From the NCBI GenBank assembly GCA_013821025.1, contig JACDHN010000093.1:1-8482 (forward strand): DNA of 8,482 bases. Reading direction: 5' to 3'. Below are positions 1 through 6,064 of this stretch, piece after piece. Positions within the stretch are counted from its first letter, which is position 1; every line of letters starts with the position of its first letter. A program made the position numbers and the translations under genes. The notes under the pieces were generated by a model. The model saw only the letters and a program-made list of their open reading frames with translations. It ran no database searches and was not told the DNA's origin. This DNA is from Acidimicrobiia bacterium (GTDB lineage Bacteria > Actinomycetota > Acidimicrobiia > Acidimicrobiales > Ilumatobacteraceae).

Positions 1-247
1 CGCAGGGCTGCTTGCGGACCGTCCCGCCACGACGCACTGGGCGTCGCTCGACCATCTGAGCCGGCTCGACGGCTCCATCGAGGTCCGCCCGGACGACCGT
101 TTCGTCGATGACGGTGACGTGATCACTTCGGCGGGCGTGTCGGCCGGCATCGACATGGCGTTGCACCTCGTGGTCAGGCTCGCCGGTTCTGAGCGGGCCG
201 CCGAGGTGCGCCGCTACATCCAGTACGACCCTGCGCCCCCCGTCTGA
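1..247 (+). CDS. DJ-1/PfpI-family (class I glutamine amidotransferase-like) protein, 3' part only
   Basis: The gene is cut by the window edge. The frame beginning at base 2 is open for 81 codons to TGA at 245-247. Two stretches are typical of the C-terminal half of DJ-1/PfpI domains as found in isonitrile-hydratase-like proteins and in the sensor half of GATase1-AraC regulators: an early ATTHWASLDHL segment, and VITSAGVSAGIDMALHLV near the end. The nucleophile-elbow cysteine would lie upstream, outside the window, so catalytic competence cannot be judged. The chain stops about 30 residues after the TSAG motif with no room for an AraC DNA-binding domain, so a stand-alone DJ-1/PfpI protein is more likely than a GATase1-AraC regulator. 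It converges with the PhoX-like gene, with 31 bp between the two stop codons. The family is fairly sure; the substrate is unknown. Confidence 0.8.
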   Translation, partial: AGLLADRPATTHWASLDHLSRLDGSIEVRPDDRFVDDGDVITSAGVSAGIDMALHLVVRLAGSERAAEVRRYIQYDPAPPV

Positions 248-283
248 GCCCGCTTCGTCATGCGTGCGACACGTGGTCTCAGA
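243..283. repeat. Inverted repeat carrying both convergent stop codons
   Basis: TCTGAG (243-248) and CTCAGA (278-283) are exact reverse complements. The first contains the TGA of the DJ-1/PfpI gene and the second the stop (TCA on this strand) of the PhoX-like gene. Between them is a small hairpin, CGTG/CACG (263-266 and 270-273) with a 3-nt loop, extendable by wobble pairs. No T tract follows on either strand. It may help end transcription in both directions, but the stems are short, so this is a weak candidate. Confidence 0.25.
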
Positions 284-1766
284 ACGGTCCCTTGTGCCAC
301 GGTCCCCAGATCGCCACGGAGTAGCCCGTGCCTGACTGCACGTTGACGAACAGCGTGCGGCCGTCGGGGCTGAATCGGGCGCCTGCGAACTCCTGGCCCA
401 CCTGAGCCGGGTCGGCGTTGCGGGCGAACGTGAACAGCTCGCCGCGGCGGGTCAGGCCGCGCAGGAAGTTGTCGCCAGGACCGTCCTCGCACAGCACGAG
501 CGTGCCGCGACGTGACGCCTCCACGTTGTCGGGCAGGTCGAGCGTGGCCGAACCCGGCGACTCGAACACCAGCTCCAACCTTTCGGCTCCCGGGCGGTAC
601 GCCCAGACCTGACCGCGCCCGGCGCCGAACCCGCTCGTGGTGGCATCGCTCGCCGAACCACCCTGCGTCGACGTGAAGTAGACCCTTCCGTTCGACCACA
701 CGGCGCCCTCGAGACGGCTGAACAGGGCGGCCCCCTTGGCACGACCCTCGTCGCCGACGGCGCTGATGGCCTCGTTGTTCGTGGTGCCGGGGGCGAACGT
801 CGGGTCTGGATCGTCGATGTCGACCCATACGACCCGGTACGAGACGCCGTCGGGCTGACCGAGGTGCAACTCGGCGTTGGGCACGCCGCGCACGGCCAGC
901 ATCTGCAGCCGACCCCGGTTGACGATCGGACCCCGGCCGCGGCCGTTGTCCCAGCCGTTGTGCCGATCACCGTCGTCGTCATCATCGTGGTGACGCCTGC
1001 GCCGATCTGGAAGGAACCGATAGAACCCCGACGGGAAACCGAAGTTGTCCTCGGTTTGATACACCACCCGTCCACCCCGGTCGGTCACGGCCGCCTCGTG
1101 TGCGAAGCGCCCCATTGCTGTGAGCGGCTGGCCCGACGCCTCGCCGTGCGCCGGCACCTCGAACACGTAGCCATGCTTGCGTAGGCCGGTGTTGGGCACG
1201 CCGGTGAAGTCGGGGCCGACGTCGCCGCCGTTGATCGTCTCCTCGCACGTGAGCCAGGATTCCCAAGGCGTTGGGCCGCCTGCACAGTTCATCTGGGTGC
1301 CGCTGAGCGACACCCAGTCGTGGAACACGTTGCCGAACCCGTCCACCTCGACCGTGACGGTGCCGCCCTTGGCGATCGGGTCGTACCCGTTGGCAGGGTC
1401 ACCGAGCGGCCTGTCACCGCCGGCGACGTTCGTGTTGCCGTTGATCTCGTGGTTGCGCACAAGGACGGTGCGGCCGTGCCGCCCGCGGAAGGCCGCCATG
1501 CCGTCGTGCCGCCCTGGCAGCACGGCACCGTCGTCGAGGACGGTGCCAGCGGGGTGGAAACTGCGGTACTGGAACCCCCGCGGCAGCTCGAGCCGGACGA
1601 CACCGTCGCGCTGATCTGCCACCGGCGACAACGGCCCGTAGCCGCCACTGCGAGGCCGCCCTCGGTCGGCGTGGGCGACGAAACCCTCGAACGGCCCGGC
1701 GATTGCCGCCCCCGCCGCCACCGCGGCGCCGGCACGTAGGAACGAACGACGATTGATGTCGGACAT
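279..1766 (-). CDS. Tat-exported PhoX-like protein (DUF839 family)
   Basis: A 495-residue protein. A twin-arginine signal (NRRSFLR, residues 5-11) and an Ala/Gly-rich hydrophobic stretch to about residue 33 predict export by Tat as a folded, cofactor-loaded protein. Family hallmarks are in order: NHEINGN (105-111), NCAGGPTPWESWLTCEE (160-176), FAHEAAV (221-227), YQTED (236-240), RLEGA (351-355), DNVEAS (413-418) and FAGARFSPDGRTLFVNVQSG (460-479). Characterised PhoX enzymes are Ca/Fe phosphomonoesterases, and the Cys and Glu residues in these motifs match conserved positions. Many DUF839 proteins are untested, so phosphatase activity is inferred. Residues 254-280 form an Arg/His/Asp/Gly-rich low-complexity insertion. 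The ATG at 1764-1766 is supported by a strong Shine-Dalgarno 5 nt upstream and by the Tat signal starting at once. The gene follows the XRE regulator on the same strand after 107 bp. Confidence 0.9.
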   Translation of the reverse strand: MSDINRRSFLRAGAAVAAGAAIAGPFEGFVAHADRGRPRSGGYGPLSPVADQRDGVVRLELPRGFQYRSFHPAGTVLDDGAVLPGRHDGMAAFRGRHGRTVLVRNHEINGNTNVAGGDRPLGDPANGYDPIAKGGTVTVEVDGFGNVFHDWVSLSGTQMNCAGGPTPWESWLTCEETINGGDVGPDFTGVPNTGLRKHGYVFEVPAHGEASGQPLTAMGRFAHEAAVTDRGGRVVYQTEDNFGFPSGFYRFLPDRRRRHHDDDDDGDRHNGWDNGRGRGPIVNRGRLQMLAVRGVPNAELHLGQPDGVSYRVVWVDIDDPDPTFAPGTTNNEAISAVGDEGRAKGAALFSRLEGAVWSNGRVYFTSTQGGSASDATTSGFGAGRGQVWAYRPGAERLELVFESPGSATLDLPDNVEASRRGTLVLCEDGPGDNFLRGLTRRGELFTFARNADPAQVGQEFAGARFSPDGRTLFVNVQSGTGYSVAIWGPWHKGPF

Positions 1767-1771
1767 GAGTA

Positions 1772-1780
1772 CCCCTCCTC
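1772..1780 (-). promoter_or_regulatory. Shine-Dalgarno sequence of the PhoX-like gene
   Basis: The minus strand reads GAGGAGGGG with 5 nt to the ATG. It fixes the start and marks this as a leadered message, unlike several other genes here. Confidence 0.8.
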
Positions 1781-1782
1781 GA

Positions 1783-1830
1783 GTTGACGGCAGCGATGAT
1801 ATCGAACTCGTTGACGGCCGGATTAACGCC
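1783..1830 (-). promoter_or_regulatory. Candidate promoter/operator of the PhoX-like gene with repeated GTTGACGGC
   Basis: The 9-mer GTTGACGGC occurs at 1783-1791 and 1810-1818 (plus-strand reading). A degenerate copy, TTAACGCC, lies at 1823-1830. Between the two exact copies the minus strand reads TATCAT (plus 1796-1801), a TAnnnT -10 candidate about 30 nt upstream of the ATG. No good -35 is seen at the expected spacing. Repeats flanking a -10 suggest an operator. Phosphate control by a PhoP-type regulator would suit a PhoX gene, but the repeat does not match a PHO box I can recall well enough to claim it. Confidence 0.3.
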
Positions 1831-1873
1831 TACGACACACGGTGCGTCGAGAACGTCCACACCCAGTCGTCGT

Positions 1874-2722
1874 TCACGCCAGCGATCGACGCAGCCGGCT
1901 GAGGTGCGTTGGCACCGACGTGGGCTGCACCGAGGCGTCACGGACGACGCCGTCGAAGTGTCGGCTCAACGTGCGAACGTGCTCGGCAGAGGTCAGCACG
2001 AGATAGAGACCACCGAGGTACAGCGCTGCGCGTTGACTGCCGAACACGGTGACCGGCGCCGCATACCGCGTCGATTCGTCGAACAGGAACCATCGGAACG
2101 TCGGATACAGCTCGGTGGTGAGCTCGATCAGCCGATCGAGTTGTTCTTCGCGTGCGGCGACGCCGAGGCGCCGCCACATCCCCTCGCCACGGGCGAAGGC
2201 GGCGACGCTCTGCACGGACGAGCAGCATTCGAGCTCCGTGTCGGGGTGGCGCGCCCACGCCAGGTGGGCAGCCGTCGTGTCGATCGTCTGTGCGGCGTTC
2301 GGACCGACCGCACCGGAACGCTCGTAGCGGATCACCGCTTCGGACTTCAACAGATCGGGCACCGTCACCGGCACGTAGCGGATCTTGTACTCGGCGGCCT
2401 CGTTCAACCATCCGAGCAGTCGCTCATCGGTCTCCGACGGCCCAGGCGCCTCGAACGAGGTCTGGGTCACGAGCTCCGCTTTCACTGGGCCGGCGTTGGA
2501 CAGGCCGACCAGCCAGTCGATCGATACGTCGTGGGCGGCGGCGATGGCTCGCAGCGTGTCGATGCGTGGCGAGCGTCGGTTCGCCGGCGCCAGCAGCTGC
2601 GACAGCGTGGTGCGGTCGATCATCGCGCGTTCTGCGAACGCCCCCTTGCCGAGCCCACTGCGAACCACCGTTTCGAGGAGGCGTTCTTGAAGCATCCGCA
2701 GAGGGGGGGTGCGCTCATCCAT
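1874..2722 (-). CDS. XRE-type helix-turn-helix transcriptional regulator with unassigned C-terminal domain
   Basis: A 282-residue protein. Residues about 8-74 form a Cro/C1-type DNA-binding domain. LGKGAFAERAMIDRTTLSQL (24-43) holds the helix-turn-helix, and RRSPRIDTLRAIAAAHDVSIDWLVG gives the typical last helices. Residues 100-282 are a larger domain with the look of an effector sensor: KIRYVPVTVPDLLKSE (113-128), a WLVG-like amphipathic stretch, FRWFLFDES (209-217), and an alternating strand-rich run around VTVFGSQRAALYLGGLYLVL. I do not recognise this domain. The frame stays open upstream to an in-frame ATG at 2747-2749 and beyond. I chose the ATG at 2720-2722 (adjacent alternative 2723-2725) because the homologous part begins there, no Shine-Dalgarno precedes any candidate, and a TACGCT -10 sits 7 nt before it, consistent with a leaderless message. 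It diverges from the desaturase gene with 77 bp between starts, so that gene and itself are the likeliest targets; PhoX downstream is a third. Confidence 0.85.
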   Translation of the reverse strand: MDERTPPLRMLQERLLETVVRSGLGKGAFAERAMIDRTTLSQLLAPANRRSPRIDTLRAIAAAHDVSIDWLVGLSNAGPVKAELVTQTSFEAPGPSETDERLLGWLNEAAEYKIRYVPVTVPDLLKSEAVIRYERSGAVGPNAAQTIDTTAAHLAWARHPDTELECCSSVQSVAAFARGEGMWRRLGVAAREEQLDRLIELTTELYPTFRWFLFDESTRYAAPVTVFGSQRAALYLGGLYLVLTSAEHVRTLSRHFDGVVRDASVQPTSVPTHLSRLRRSLA

Positions 2723-2729
2723 CATCCGT

Positions 2730-2740
2730 AGCGTAGACGC
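2730..2740 (-). promoter_or_regulatory. Candidate leaderless -10 of the XRE regulator overlapping a small palindrome
   Basis: The minus strand reads TACGCT (plus 2730-2735), 7 nt before the ATG at 2722, placing the predicted first transcribed base at or next to the start codon. It overlaps GCGT-AG-ACGC (2731-2740), an inverted repeat that could serve as a repressor half-site pair and hence autoregulation. The motif is short and could be chance. Confidence 0.3.
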
Positions 2741-2788
2741 AACAGACATGCGGCAATACGACACGTTCGGCCCACTCGGTGCATGTAC

Positions 2789-2794
2789 AAGGAG
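2789..2794 (+). promoter_or_regulatory. Shine-Dalgarno sequence of the desaturase gene
   Basis: AAGGAG lies 5 nt before the ATG at 2800. It rules out the in-frame GTG at 2779, which would put this ribosome-binding site inside the coding region. No convincing -10/-35 pair for this gene is visible in 2736-2788. Confidence 0.85.
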
Positions 2795-2799
2795 ACCTA

Positions 2800-3744
2800 A
2801 TGAGTCGTAGGGCCGTTGAGTGGCCAACCCTGGTCGTCGCTGCCGCCATCGCCGGCGGGATGGCGGCGATCCTGTTGTGGCATCGGCATGTCCCGACACC
2901 GCTGCTGCTCGTCGCCCTCGCCGTGCTTGGCGCCTGGTACAACTCGCTGCAGCACGAGGTCGTGCACGGCCATCCGACCCGCTGGCCGGCGGTCAACACG
3001 GCGCTGGCGATCGTGCCGCTCGGTCTTGTAATTCCGTTCGGCGCCTACCGCGAGGTCCACCTCCTGCATCACCGCACTCCCGGGCTGACCGACCCCGACG
3101 CCGACCCCGAGAGCTTCTACCTGTCGGCCGACACGTGGGCGCGCCTGGGACCCATCCGGCGTCGCGGCGTGACGGTGCTGCGCACGCTCTCCGGACGAAT
3201 GTTGTTCGGACCGCCGATCGTCGCCATCAGGTGGTGGAGCGGAACGGCCAGTGGGGGCCTGACCCAAAGGGCAGCAGGGCGGCTCGTGGCCCACGCCGGT
3301 GGCGTCGCCAGTGTGCTGGTGGCCGTGCGAATGGCCGGATTGCCGATGTGGGTCTACGTGCTCGGCGTTGCCTGGGGCGGCGGCTCGCTGTCGCTGCTGC
3401 GCTCGTTTGCGGAGCACCGCTTCGTCGACGGCGCCAACCGATCGGCGATGGTGCGATCGGGGCGCTTCTTCTCACTGCTGTTCCTCAACAACAACCTGCA
3501 CACGGCACACCACGCCCGCCCTCGTCTGGCGTGGTACTCACTGCCGGCGGCGAGCGAACGGCTCGGCGCCGATCGCATCGCCGCTGGCGGAGCAGGGCTG
3601 TACAGCGGATACGGCGAGATCGCCCGCCGCTATCTGCTGCGCCCCTTCGACGAGCCCGTCGGTCCGGGCAGGACTCAGCCCATCACGGTGCCGGAGGTGG
3701 CAGACGGCTGCCGGCGGCGCGAGAAGGCGCCAAGATTGATCTGA
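2800..3744 (+). CDS. Membrane fatty-acid desaturase/hydroxylase family protein
   Basis: A 314-residue integral membrane protein carrying the diiron histidine boxes of the membrane desaturase/hydroxylase superfamily: HEVVHGH (52-58), HLLHH (87-91) and HTAHH (234-238). An extra conserved-looking RSFAEHR (201-207) precedes the third box. Hydrophobic spans at about 10-27, 33-50, 63-82, 163-178 and 180-200 fit a multi-pass protein with the boxes facing the cytoplasm. Such enzymes use O2 and electrons from ferredoxin or cytochrome b5-type partners to desaturate or hydroxylate acyl chains, carotenoids or related lipids. The exact substrate cannot be read here, and no electron-transfer partner lies alongside. 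It is divergent from the XRE regulator. Its last 70 bp overlap the 3' end of the opposite-strand FAD oxidoreductase gene, so the C-terminal tail after about residue 290 is constrained by two proteins. Confidence 0.9.
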   Translation: MSRRAVEWPTLVVAAAIAGGMAAILLWHRHVPTPLLLVALAVLGAWYNSLQHEVVHGHPTRWPAVNTALAIVPLGLVIPFGAYREVHLLHHRTPGLTDPDADPESFYLSADTWARLGPIRRRGVTVLRTLSGRMLFGPPIVAIRWWSGTASGGLTQRAAGRLVAHAGGVASVLVAVRMAGLPMWVYVLGVAWGGGSLSLLRSFAEHRFVDGANRSAMVRSGRFFSLLFLNNNLHTAHHARPRLAWYSLPAASERLGADRIAAGGAGLYSGYGEIARRYLLRPFDEPVGPGRTQPITVPEVADGCRRREKAPRLI

Positions 3745-4985
3745 CGGCCGGTGCGCGCCCCGGTGAACTGCACCGGGGCGGCATCGTGGTCGATCCCGTC
3801 GGCGGCTGCGTCCACCAGCGCTCGAATGAACTGTCCAGCCATCGGCGCGTTCTTGAACTGGTTGCCGCTCGATGCGCAGGCCATGAAGAAGCCGTCGAGG
3901 CTGGAGCGGTCGTAGATCGGCACCCAGTCGTCGGAGGCGTCGTAGAGGGCCGCCAGCCCGACCGGTCGGGGGGGCACGCCGAACTCGGGGAGCCGTCGCG
4001 CCAGGCGTAGCATCGCCGTCTCCCAGTGCTCGATCGTCGGCTGGTCGTTGAAGTGGTCGGCATCCTCGACCCACTCCAGCACATCGCACTCGGGTTCGGT
4101 GCCGCCCACCAGCAGCATGCCGCCAGGCTGGGGGCGGAAGTACTGGCCGATGTCGAGGTCGGCGACCAGCGGTCCTCCGTCCTCTAGCCCCAAACCGGGC
4201 GGCGCAGGCGCGGCGTACACCTCCTGGCGCAGCGGTCGATGACCGATGCGCATGTCGCCCGTGACGCCGGCCAGCTCGTTCAGCCTGGCGGAATGCGGTC
4301 CGCCGACGTTCACCACCACGGGTGCCGAGATCGTGTCGCCGGCGTCGAGCGTCACGCCCGAGACGTGATCCCCACGACGTCCGATCTCGACGACGGCGCT
4401 GCGGAATCGGAACTCGGCACCGTGTTGCCGAGCAGCATGCGCCAGGTTGTGGGCGGCGAGCATCGGATCGTCGACGAACCCGCTCTCGGCGTCGTAGAAG
4501 GCGCCCAACGCTCCGTCGGCGTCGTCGGCGAATGCCGGGTCGTCCACCGGTTTCGGTGGGTAGTACCTGCCGACGTCGAGCCCCGGGAACCGCGATTGCA
4601 CGCCGGCGGCGTCGAAGCGTTCATACGGGATCCCGACCTGGTCCCACAACGCCATGACGATCTCGCCGTCGTATCCCGTGGTGCAGAAGATGAGGTTGCC
4701 GGTCTTGATGAACCGAGCCATGCCGTCGGGGTCCTCGGCTCCCAGGTGATCGGACCAGTTCCGCCATATCGCCGCTGCCTCCCAAGCCGTCAACACGGAG
4801 TCGAGCGTCGAGTAGCTGAAGCGGATGATCGACGACGACGAGCTGGTGGAGCCGGCGCCCGGTGACGGGCCCTTGTCGACGCACACGACTGAGCGGCCTC
4901 CGCGAGCCAGTTCGAGTGCCACCGCCGAGCCGATCACGCCGGCGCCGATGACGACGGCGTCCGCTGATTGGTGCTTGCTCGTCAT
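3675..4985 (-). CDS. FAD-dependent oxidoreductase, DAO / sarcosine oxidase-like family
   Basis: A 436-residue flavoprotein. The N-terminal Rossmann motif is VVIGAGVIGSAVALELARGG (11-30), with G14, G16, G19 and an acidic D37 ending the second strand. A Ser-rich GSTSSSSSIIRFSYS (45-59) sits where monomeric sarcosine oxidases have their (T/S)xxIRxxY segment. VVVNVGGPHS (223-232) is the second FAD-contact motif, and ACASSGNQFKNAPMAG (369-384) is the conserved C-terminal FAD-binding block. The family oxidises C-N bonds of secondary or tertiary amino acids (sarcosine, dimethylglycine, D-amino acids) to imines with H2O2 release or electron transfer. Substrate and covalent flavinylation cannot be decided. 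Residues 415-436 are encoded in the overlap with the desaturase gene and may be a non-conserved tail. The ATG at 4983-4985 has no Shine-Dalgarno but a CAAGCT hexamer exactly 6 nt upstream. It diverges from the cyclodeaminase-like gene across 36 bp, which suggests shared control. Confidence 0.9.
   Translation of the reverse strand: MTSKHQSADAVVIGAGVIGSAVALELARGGRSVVCVDKGPSPGAGSTSSSSSIIRFSYSTLDSVLTAWEAAAIWRNWSDHLGAEDPDGMARFIKTGNLIFCTTGYDGEIVMALWDQVGIPYERFDAAGVQSRFPGLDVGRYYPPKPVDDPAFADDADGALGAFYDAESGFVDDPMLAAHNLAHAARQHGAEFRFRSAVVEIGRRGDHVSGVTLDAGDTISAPVVVNVGGPHSARLNELAGVTGDMRIGHRPLRQEVYAAPAPPGLGLEDGGPLVADLDIGQYFRPQPGGMLLVGGTEPECDVLEWVEDADHFNDQPTIEHWETAMLRLARRLPEFGVPPRPVGLAALYDASDDWVPIYDRSSLDGFFMACASSGNQFKNAPMAGQFIRALVDAAADGIDHDAAPVQFTGARTGRQINLGAFSRRRQPSATSGTVMG
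3756..3780 (+). terminator. GC-rich hairpin after the desaturase gene, inside the oxidoreductase CDS
   Basis: CGCCCCGGTG (3756-3765) and CACCGGGGCG (3771-3780) are perfect reverse complements around a 5-nt AACTG loop. The stem begins 11 nt after the desaturase TGA. No T-run follows, as in the 'I-shaped' terminators proposed for actinobacteria. On the other strand it encodes residues about 403-410 of the FAD oxidoreductase, so the stem would also form in that message. The structure is plain in the sequence; its role as a terminator is inferred. Confidence 0.6.
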
Positions 4986-5021
4986 GGCATCAGCTTGTCA
5001 GCGATCGGGCAGGATGCTGCC
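4986..5021. promoter_or_regulatory. 36-bp divergent promoter region
   Basis: The whole space between the oxidoreductase ATG and the cyclodeaminase-like ATG is 36 bp. Leftward, CAAGCT (minus strand; plus 4992-4997) stands 6 nt before the ATG. Rightward, CAGGAT (5010-5015) stands 6 nt before the other ATG. Both resemble a TAnnnT -10 with the first base changed, spaced for transcription to begin at the start codon. The AGGA in the rightward element could instead be a weak Shine-Dalgarno with 7-nt spacing. Any -35 for each promoter must lie in or beyond the other promoter's -10, so one regulator could control both. Confidence 0.45.
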
Positions 5022-6029
5022 ATGGGCGAGCAACACCTCGACATCCTGTTCCTTTCCGGGCCCGACGTCACGGCGCTCGGCGTCACGACCGGCGATGTCT
5101 TGGACGCCGTCGAAGCGGCACTGCGCGCCCAGGGAGAGGGTCAGGTGGTGCTGGAGCCGCGCCAGCACCTGATTCCCGATCCGTCCTTCAACGGTCATTT
5201 CAACCTTCTTCGGACGTATGTCGCCCCACTCGGCGTTGCAGGTGTGAAGGTGGTCGGCGATTACGTCGACAACTATCGTGTCGGGCTGCCATCCGAGCTG
5301 GCCTTGCTGACGCTGTACGACCCGCGAACCGGCGTGCCCTTGGCGATCATCGACGCCACGGAGATCACCGAGCGCCGGACCGGGGCGGTCACCGCCATCG
5401 GCGCCCGACACCTCGCCCGCGTCGGATCCAAGGTGCTCGGTCACGTCGGGGCGAGAGGCACGGCCTACTCCAATGTGGTGATGCTCGACGCCCTGTTCGA
5501 CTTCGATGAGATCCGGGTGACGAGCCGGCGCCAGGAGTCGCGCCGCCAGTTCGGCGCGGAGCTGGAGGATGCCCTCGGCAAACCGATCCGCGTGCTGGAC
5601 ACCGTCGAAGACGTGGTTCGCGGCGCTGACATCGTGGTCGAGGCCACCCGCCTGGAGAAGCCGGCGCCGATCGTGCTCACGGAATGGATCGCGCCCGGGG
5701 CGATGGTGGTGCCATACGGGACCATGAGCGCCGTGGAGCTCTCGCTCACCGACGTGATGGACAAGATCGTCGTCGACGATTGGGCTCAATGCCGCCAGGG
5801 TCAGTTCGGCTCGCTGCGGGCTCACGTCGAATCCGGTGCGCTCTCGGAGTCGAACCTCCATGCCGAGCTCGGCCAGATCGTCGCTGGACTGGCGGTCGGG
5901 CGCGAGCGTGACGACGAGCGGATCCTGCTGTGGCACCGCGGCCTTGCCACCACCGACGTCGCCGTCGGCCACATGCTCTATCAACGCGCCGTCGCAGCGG
6001 ACATCGGCACCACGCTGCGCTACCGCTGA
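5022..6029 (+). CDS. Ornithine cyclodeaminase / mu-crystallin family protein
   Basis: A 335-residue protein, normal for the family. Conserved elements are GVKVVGDY (74-81, with K76 at the position of the substrate-binding Lys), the LLTLYDPRTGVPLAIIDATEITERRTGA run (95-122, with R119 at the carboxylate-binding Arg), and an NAD(P)-binding Rossmann domain from about residue 136. The dinucleotide motif reads GARGTA (143-148) instead of the usual GxGxxA, with Arg replacing the second Gly. IRVTSRR (164-170) at the end of the second strand hints at NADP(H). In true ornithine cyclodeaminases a catalytic Asp lies in the GGDxPGKxEL block; the matching stretch here is PYGTMSAVEL (231-240), with no Asp. 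A ketimine reductase or amino-acid dehydrogenase role is therefore likelier than ornithine cyclisation. The ATG at 5022 is preferred over an in-frame GTG at 4968 because the family N-terminus begins there and the GTG lies within the divergent gene. Confidence 0.88.
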   Translation: MGEQHLDILFLSGPDVTALGVTTGDVLDAVEAALRAQGEGQVVLEPRQHLIPDPSFNGHFNLLRTYVAPLGVAGVKVVGDYVDNYRVGLPSELALLTLYDPRTGVPLAIIDATEITERRTGAVTAIGARHLARVGSKVLGHVGARGTAYSNVVMLDALFDFDEIRVTSRRQESRRQFGAELEDALGKPIRVLDTVEDVVRGADIVVEATRLEKPAPIVLTEWIAPGAMVVPYGTMSAVELSLTDVMDKIVVDDWAQCRQGQFGSLRAHVESGALSESNLHAELGQIVAGLAVGRERDDERILLWHRGLATTDVAVGHMLYQRAVAADIGTTLRYR

Positions 6030-6052
6030 CAGGTGCCGGCGGGGTCGTCGGA

Positions 6053-6058
6053 TACCTT
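6053..6058 (+). promoter_or_regulatory. Candidate -10 of the HAL/PAL-like gene
   Basis: TACCTT fits TAnnnT and lies exactly 6 nt before the GTG at 6065, as expected for a leaderless transcript starting on that G. A CTGACA (6026-6031) resembles a -35 but is 21 nt away, longer than ideal. The gene could equally be read through from the cyclodeaminase-like gene, 35 bp upstream. Confidence 0.35.
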
Positions 6059-6064
6059 CGGCGG

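Noticed and set aside
214..828. Long open frame on the minus strand within the PhoX-like gene
   Set aside because: It overlaps the PhoX CDS in another frame, is rich in Arg/Gly/Pro as expected of a high-GC shadow, and has no domain-like motifs.
1784..2731. 315-codon open frame on the plus strand opposite the XRE gene
   Set aside because: It lies antisense to a gene with a clear helix-turn-helix domain; its translation has no recognisable motif and no ribosome-binding site.
2820..4010. 396-codon open frame on the plus strand across the desaturase gene and into the oxidoreductase
   Set aside because: It is a frame shadow of the desaturase; the composition is Arg-rich and the frame that carries the three histidine boxes is clearly the coding one.
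4239..4865. Plus-strand open frame opposite the FAD oxidoreductase
   Set aside because: It is antisense to a full-length flavoprotein with intact motifs, and its composition is that of a GC-driven shadow.
5022..6029. Calling the gene ornithine cyclodeaminase (ocd)
   Set aside because: The catalytic Asp block is not conserved, so only family membership is supported.
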